Positions 59,955 through 64,000 of a stretch of DNA of 64,000 nt are shown here, piece after piece. Origin of the DNA: Streptomyces fumigatiscleroticus (GTDB lineage Bacteria > Actinomycetota > Actinomycetes > Streptomycetales > Streptomycetaceae). Where the stretch lies: assembly GCF_014647975.1 (NCBI RefSeq), contig NZ_BMQF01000015.1, positions 124,001-188,000 of the forward strand, written 5' to 3'. Numbering within the stretch: position 1 is the first letter of the stretch; every line of letters starts with the position of its first letter. The position numbers were made by a program, and so were the translations under genes. Below the pieces are notes generated by a model. That model did no database searches, was not told where the DNA came from, and was given only the letters and a program-made list of their open reading frames with translations.

Positions 59955-60688
59955 GACGGGTGCCTGATCCAGGTGGGGCCGGAGGCCGACAAGCGGTGCG
60001 CCGCTGCCGAGACGGCGATGAGCAGCAGCAGCGCCACCACCAGAACGGGAAGCAGCTCGACGTGGAGCAGGAGAAGGGCGCCGGCGAGGGCGCCGAGGAA
60101 CATCGCCAGGACGGAGAGGATCCGCCGGCCCGGACGGGGTGCGGCTCCTCCGGCGGGCCCGGAGTCGGCGGCCAGTCCCGTCAGGGTGAGGGTCAGGACG
60201 GTGGTCGTCAGGTCCGGAACGCCCAGACGCCGCGCGACGGCGTTCTGCATACCCATGGCGATGCCCAGGAGAACGATCAGGGTGTAGCGGACCGGACCGG
60301 TCACCTCGCCGTCGGCAAGCGCCACCGCGATCACGGTGCCGGCCACCAGGACGGACTGGACGGCGGTGGCCGTGGCGAGGAGGCGGCCACGGTGGGAGGC
60401 GAACCGGCTGCCGTACTTGCCTCCGGCCAGAGCCCCCGCGAGGAAGGAGGCCATGGAGACGAGGGAGGCCGTCACCGACAGCCCTGGCGCACCTGCCAGG
60501 GCGAATCCCAGGAAGACGACGTTGCCGGTCATGTTGGCGACGAAGACGCGGCCGAGCGCCAGATAGCTGACGGCGTCGATGAGGCCGGTCACCACCGTCA
60601 GCACCAGCATGAGCGGTGGCAGGGGCCCGTGGGGATCGCCCTGGGGCGGGGCCAGGGTGCGGGCGGCGTCTGTCAGCAGCTTACGCAT
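59951..60688 (-). CDS. DUF1275 (YoaK-like) membrane protein
   Basis: A 245-residue protein with six hydrophobic helices and the DUF1275 signature 'LMLVLTVVTGLIDAVSYLAL' followed by 'GRVFVANMTGNVVFLGFALA'. Also 'GIAMGMQNAVARRLGVPDLT', typical of the family. Function unknown, possibly transport. Start at 60688 overlaps the DoxX stop by eight bases (ATGCGTAA), so translation is coupled. Confidence 0.88.
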   Translation of the reverse strand: MRKLLTDAARTLAPPQGDPHGPLPPLMLVLTVVTGLIDAVSYLALGRVFVANMTGNVVFLGFALAGAPGLSVTASLVSMASFLAGALAGGKYGSRFASHRGRLLATATAVQSVLVAGTVIAVALADGEVTGPVRYTLIVLLGIAMGMQNAVARRLGVPDLTTTVLTLTLTGLAADSGPAGGAAPRPGRRILSVLAMFLGALAGALLLLHVELLPVLVVALLLLIAVSAAAHRLSASGPTWIRHPS

Positions 60689-61202
60689 GCCGTGTCCTCC
60701 TTTCCGAGGTGTCACCGTCGGGCCCGTGACTCAGCGCCGCTCGGGTCAGCAGACCGCTCACCGGTCCGAGCACGATCCCCGCCACGGAGATCCACAGGGG
60801 CCAGTCGGACACCGTGAGGACCTCGTCGAGCGACCACCGGCCGGGGCCGGTGAGCGCGAGGGCCGCGGCAACGGTGACGAGGACCAGCGGATACTCGTAA
60901 CCGTCGTTCTGCACCCACAGCCCCCTGCGCCACTTGACGGTGCCGGCCACCGTCATCACTCCCATGGCGGCCATCGCCGCCAAGGGGGTGAGGAGGCCGG
61001 CCGCCAGGAACAGGCCGGCACCGATCTGGCTGCCGCCCGCGGCGAGGGCGGTGACTCTCCCACCGCGGAAACCGTCGCGGCGGAACTCCTCGGTTCCCCC
61101 GGCCAGTCCGTTGCCTCCGAGCCGGAAACTGACTTTCTGCACTCCGTGCCCGGCGATGAGGAGGCCCACCACCAGCCGGAGCACCAACAGTCCGCTGTCC
61201 AT
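60681..61202 (-). CDS. DoxX-family membrane protein
   Basis: A 173-residue DoxX-like protein with four helices: 'GLLVLRLVVGLLIAGHGVQK', 'GAGLFLAAGLLTPLAAMAAM', 'PLVLVTVAAALALTGPG', 'WISVAGIVLGPVSGLLTRA'. The family is linked to thiol or quinone redox in the membrane. It follows the isochorismatase gene by 47 bases. Start at 61202 is the ATG before the first helix. Confidence 0.85.
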   Translation of the reverse strand: MDSGLLVLRLVVGLLIAGHGVQKVSFRLGGNGLAGGTEEFRRDGFRGGRVTALAAGGSQIGAGLFLAAGLLTPLAAMAAMGVMTVAGTVKWRRGLWVQNDGYEYPLVLVTVAAALALTGPGRWSLDEVLTVSDWPLWISVAGIVLGPVSGLLTRAALSHGPDGDTSERRTRHA

Positions 61203-61249
61203 TGCGTTGTGCCTGTTCCTGACGTCCGTCGTCAACCATGTGGTGCGTG

Positions 61250-61912
61250 TCAGCCGGCGGCGTGCTCGCCGATGACGGACTGCGCGTAGACGACACCGAG
61301 GCCGTAGGTGCCGCCGTTCTCCTTCACGACGTCCATGACCGGCAGGTAGGTGTCGGTGCGCGCCCAGTCGCGCTGGAGCTCCAGCAGTACCTGGACCCAG
61401 GTCACCGGCACCACGCCGGCCTGGACCATCCGCTGGACGGCGTGCTCGTGGGCCTGCGGGCTGACGCCGCCGGACGCGTCGGTGACGACGTAGACCTCGT
61501 AGCCCTGAGCGAGCGCGGACAGGGCGGGCAGGACGACGCAGACCTCGGTCCACAGACCGGCTATCACCAGCTTCTTGCGGCCGGTCGCCTTGACGGCCTC
61601 GACGAAGGCGGTGTCCTCCCAGGCGTTCATCGTGGTGCGGTCGATGATCTCCTGGCCGGGGAAGACGTCCGCGAGCTGCGGCATGAGCGGACCGGAGAAG
61701 GACTCGGCGGCCACCGTGCTCAGAACGGTCGGAACGTCGAAGACCTTCGCCGCCTTGGCCAGACCGACCGTCGCGTTGATGATCGAGGTGCGGTCGCCGC
61801 TGCCCGTGCCGAAGAACATCTGCGGCTGGTGGTCCACGAACAGCACCGCGCAGTTGTCCGGGGTCAGCAGGTCCGGGCTCGGAGCAGCGGTGACCTGAGC
61901 GATGTCGACCAT
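61250..61912 (-). CDS. Isochorismatase-like hydrolase
   Basis: A 220-residue cysteine hydrolase. The catalytic Asp is in 'NCAVLFVDHQPQMFFGTGSG', Lys in 'GRKKLVIAGLWTEVCVVLPA', and the nucleophile Cys is in that same 'TEVCVV' segment; the cis-peptide region 'GLWTEVC' is as expected. Similar enzymes are often annotated as ycaC-type hydrolases. AAAGGA lies upstream of the ATG. Substrate unknown. Second gene of the operon. Confidence 0.87.
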   Translation of the reverse strand: MVDIAQVTAAPSPDLLTPDNCAVLFVDHQPQMFFGTGSGDRTSIINATVGLAKAAKVFDVPTVLSTVAAESFSGPLMPQLADVFPGQEIIDRTTMNAWEDTAFVEAVKATGRKKLVIAGLWTEVCVVLPALSALAQGYEVYVVTDASGGVSPQAHEHAVQRMVQAGVVPVTWVQVLLELQRDWARTDTYLPVMDVVKENGGTYGLGVVYAQSVIGEHAAG

Positions 61913-62004
61913 GAATAGTTCCTTTCGACAGAGGAAGGACGGTCGCGGACGGTCGTCCGTGACGCGGGGAGAAAGCTCGCGGAGCCGTGGGCGGAAGGCC
62001 CGGC

Positions 62005-63894
62005 TCAGAGGGAGAAGCAGGGGTCGAAGACCGGAGCGCCGGCCTCGGGGACCATGCCGCGGCGGGACCGCCACTGCCGGTGCAGCTCCGATTCGGCGAC
62101 GGCCTCACCCAGCAGCTCGGCCTGGCGGACGCCGCGCAGGCCCGGTTCGGGAGCGGCCCGATAGCCACCGAAGCGCGCTACGGGGCTCCACTCGGGCGTG
62201 ATCGGGGGCATGGCTTCGTCGATGCCCTCGTACTCGCGCGCACCGTAGACGATGCGGCCGCCGACGACCGTCAGCACTGCCTCGATGTGCGGGATCTCCG
62301 CGTCGGGCACGGCGAAGTAGTCCTCCGAGAGGACGGTGAGGTCGCCGAGGAAGCCTGGACGCAGGACTCCCTTGAGGTCCTGCTCACCGGTGAGGGTCGC
62401 GCCTGCGGTGGTGAACATCTCCAGGGCCGTCTCGCGGTCGACGCGGTTGTGCGGCGGGTGGATGGTGAGGTCGCCGACGGTGCGGCCGGTCACCAGCCAG
62501 TGCAGCGCGACCCAGGGGTTGTACGAGGAGACGCGCGTCGCGTCGGTGCCGGCCGCGACGGTCAGTCCTCTGCCCAGCATGGCGCGGATCGGTGGGGCGT
62601 CGGCGGCGGCGCCGATGCCGTAGCGGCGTACGAACGCCTCGCCCTGGAACGACAGCCGGTTCTGTACGGACATGGCCCCGCCCAGGGCGACGACACGGTC
62701 GAGACTGTCCGCGGAAACCGTCTCGGCGTGGTCGAACAGCCAGCGGTTGTCGCCGGGGAAGAGCCCCTCCGCGGCGAGCTTCTCGAACACGGTCAGGTCA
62801 CGCCGGATGGTCTCGTCGTAGGTGGCGTGCAGGCGGAAACCCCATCCGTTCTCCATGAGGAGGCGGACGGCCTTCTCGAACTCCACCTCGTAGTCCGCGG
62901 CGTGTTCCGGACGGGGCTCGGCGAAGTTCTCGAAGTCGGCCGCCGCCCAGGTGAGGTTCTCACCGGCTCCGTTCAGCCGCAGCCATGCGTCGCCGTCCTC
63001 GGGCCGGACCATGCCGATCCACCGGGTCAGGTCGTCGATCTCCTGGCCGGCTGTCTGCGGGAAGAGGTGGTAGGCGATGCGCAGGGAGAGTTGCCCCTTG
63101 CGGGCCAGCTCGGTCACCGTCTCGTAGTTGTCGGGGAAGTTCTGGAATCCGCCTGCTGCGTCGATGGCCGAGGTGAGCCCGAACCGGTTCAGCTCCCGCA
63201 GGAAGTGCCTGGTCGACGCCTCCCGGTGCTCTTCGTCGAGCCCGGGCGCCTTCGCCAGCGTCGAGTAGAGGATCAGGGCGCTCGGGGCGGCCAGCAGCAT
63301 GCCCGTCGGCTCTCCGTTCCGGCCCCGCATGATCTGCCCGCCGCGCGGGTCCGGCGTGTTCCTGTCGTAACCCACCGCCTTGATGGCGGCGCGGTTGAGG
63401 ATCGCCGCCTGGTACAGGTGCAGTACGAAGACCGGCGTGTCGGGTGCCGCGGCGTTCAACTCGGCGACCGTGGGCAGCCGGCGTTCGGCGAACTGCTCGG
63501 CCGACCAGCCGCCCACCACCCGCACCCACTGGCCCTTGGGCGTACGGGCGGCCTGCTCCCTGAGCATGGAGAGTCCCTCGCGCAGTGAGCGCACCCCGTC
63601 CCAGCGGAGCTCCAGCACGTAGTTCAGGCCGCCGCGGATCACGTGCAGATGGGCGTCGTTCAGCCCGGGGATCATCCGGCGGCCCAGCGCGTCCACCACC
63701 CTGGTCCGCGGACCCACCTGTCGGGCCACGTCCTGGTCGCTGCCGACCGCGGTGACGACACCGTCGCGGATGGCGACCGCCTCGGCCTGCGGCAGACGGG
63801 GGTCGCCCGTGTGGATCTTCGCGTTGCGGACGATGAGATCCGCCGCGTCATCGACGGCGTGAGGGATCAGTCCGCTCACCGGCATCGTGGACAC
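62005..63894 (-). CDS. Amidohydrolase, YtcJ-like
   Basis: A 629-residue metal-dependent hydrolase of the amidohydrolase superfamily. Metal site 'RRMIPGLNDAHLHVIRGGLN' (His-x-His), later His in 'NRWLFDHAETVS' and the Asp in 'GLTVAAGTDATRVSSYNPWV'. The YtcJ-like segment 'GQWVRVVGGWSAEQFAERRL' is present. GTG at 63894 is chosen because AGGAGG (63904-63909) lies nine bases upstream; ATG at 63885 is in frame but 18 bases away. First gene of a five-gene operon reaching to 58287. Substrate unknown. Confidence 0.88.
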   Translation of the reverse strand: MSTMPVSGLIPHAVDDAADLIVRNAKIHTGDPRLPQAEAVAIRDGVVTAVGSDQDVARQVGPRTRVVDALGRRMIPGLNDAHLHVIRGGLNYVLELRWDGVRSLREGLSMLREQAARTPKGQWVRVVGGWSAEQFAERRLPTVAELNAAAPDTPVFVLHLYQAAILNRAAIKAVGYDRNTPDPRGGQIMRGRNGEPTGMLLAAPSALILYSTLAKAPGLDEEHREASTRHFLRELNRFGLTSAIDAAGGFQNFPDNYETVTELARKGQLSLRIAYHLFPQTAGQEIDDLTRWIGMVRPEDGDAWLRLNGAGENLTWAAADFENFAEPRPEHAADYEVEFEKAVRLLMENGWGFRLHATYDETIRRDLTVFEKLAAEGLFPGDNRWLFDHAETVSADSLDRVVALGGAMSVQNRLSFQGEAFVRRYGIGAAADAPPIRAMLGRGLTVAAGTDATRVSSYNPWVALHWLVTGRTVGDLTIHPPHNRVDRETALEMFTTAGATLTGEQDLKGVLRPGFLGDLTVLSEDYFAVPDAEIPHIEAVLTVVGGRIVYGAREYEGIDEAMPPITPEWSPVARFGGYRAAPEPGLRGVRQAELLGEAVAESELHRQWRSRRGMVPEAGAPVFDPCFSL

Positions 63895-64000
63895 CTTCGA
63901 CAACCTCCTGCGGGTGTACAGCTCGGGATGTGGATGGGGCCGCATCCGAGTCCGGACGGGGATCCGCGGAGTTGCGCGAGGAAGAGAACTCCGTGCGGCG

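Noticed and set aside
1..64000. tRNA, rRNA or riboswitch genes
   Set aside because: No cloverleaf-like or rRNA-like stretch and no known riboswitch core was seen by eye; a covariance-model scan could still find one.

Overview
The window looks like a stretch of Streptomyces chromosome, probably from an accessory or arm region. The reasons are very high G+C, GTG starts, strong third-position GC bias, families typical of the genus (the rppA/CYP158A2 operon, TipAS-type MerR, AA10 LPMO, DUF6192-like protein) and many decayed insertion sequences. No rRNA, tRNA or CRISPR array was seen.

Region by region: 0-4.2 kb holds a mobile-element-type gene pair, an intact IS5-family transposase and small hypothetical genes, one secreted and carrying a TTA codon. 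4.2-8.5 kb is a cluster of broken regulators and enzymes (TetR, SnoaL-like, HxlR, TetR, SDR) around an intact EthD protein and an intact SDR. 8.5-10.6 kb has LysR, VOC and TetR genes with a clear dyad operator. 10.6-12.8 kb has a xylanase fragment fused to a probable integrase tail, and an AA10 LPMO with a perfect CebR box. 13-19 kb is an IS graveyard (IS256, ISKra4, a nearly whole ISL3 element, IS5) mixed with gene remnants. 19-26 kb holds MarR, a frameshifted DeoR, TetR/DUF1772, DUF4267, a truncated histidine kinase and a STAND-type ATPase.

27.5-28.4 kb encodes the most striking gene: a secreted ribosome-inactivating protein (RNA N-glycosidase) with all five expected active-site residues and a C-terminal Arg-Asp-Glu-Leu, an ER-retrieval-type signal in eukaryotes. 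29.6-31.3 kb is a putative metalloprotease plus TipAS-type MerR regulator behind a MerR-type promoter (19-bp spacer with a perfect dyad). 32-37 kb has a methyltransferase, a broken polysaccharide deacetylase and a large secreted GH31 enzyme with two CBM35-like modules. 37.9-39 kb encodes a MerR-PP2C phosphatase fusion, again behind a MerR-type promoter. 39.6-41.8 kb is another decayed zone (DNA ligase and HNH nuclease remnants) with a Nudix gene.

42-49.9 kb has an ATPase/HTH regulator, a cupin/AraC divergent pair, and a redox cluster (MarR, cupin, flavin reductase, quinone-oxidoreductase-like protein, Old Yellow Enzyme remnant, ester-cyclase remnant). Three perfect palindromes with the same core define a probable MarR regulon there. 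49.9-51.8 kb has a diacylglycerol-kinase-like protein and an HdeD-like membrane protein. 52.8-55.7 kb is the rppA-CYP158A2-cupin operon for tetrahydroxynaphthalene/flaviolin pigment. 55.8-56.4 kb is a probable Fic/Doc-like toxin-antitoxin pair. 58.3-63.9 kb is a five-gene minus-strand operon (amidohydrolase, isochorismatase-like hydrolase, DoxX, DUF1275, MFS exporter with a monooxygenase-like tail).

All family names come from sequence patterns recognised by eye; no search was run. More than a dozen genes carry single-base frameshifts or deletions, so either this is genuinely decaying DNA or the assembly has indel errors. The two cannot be separated from sequence alone.
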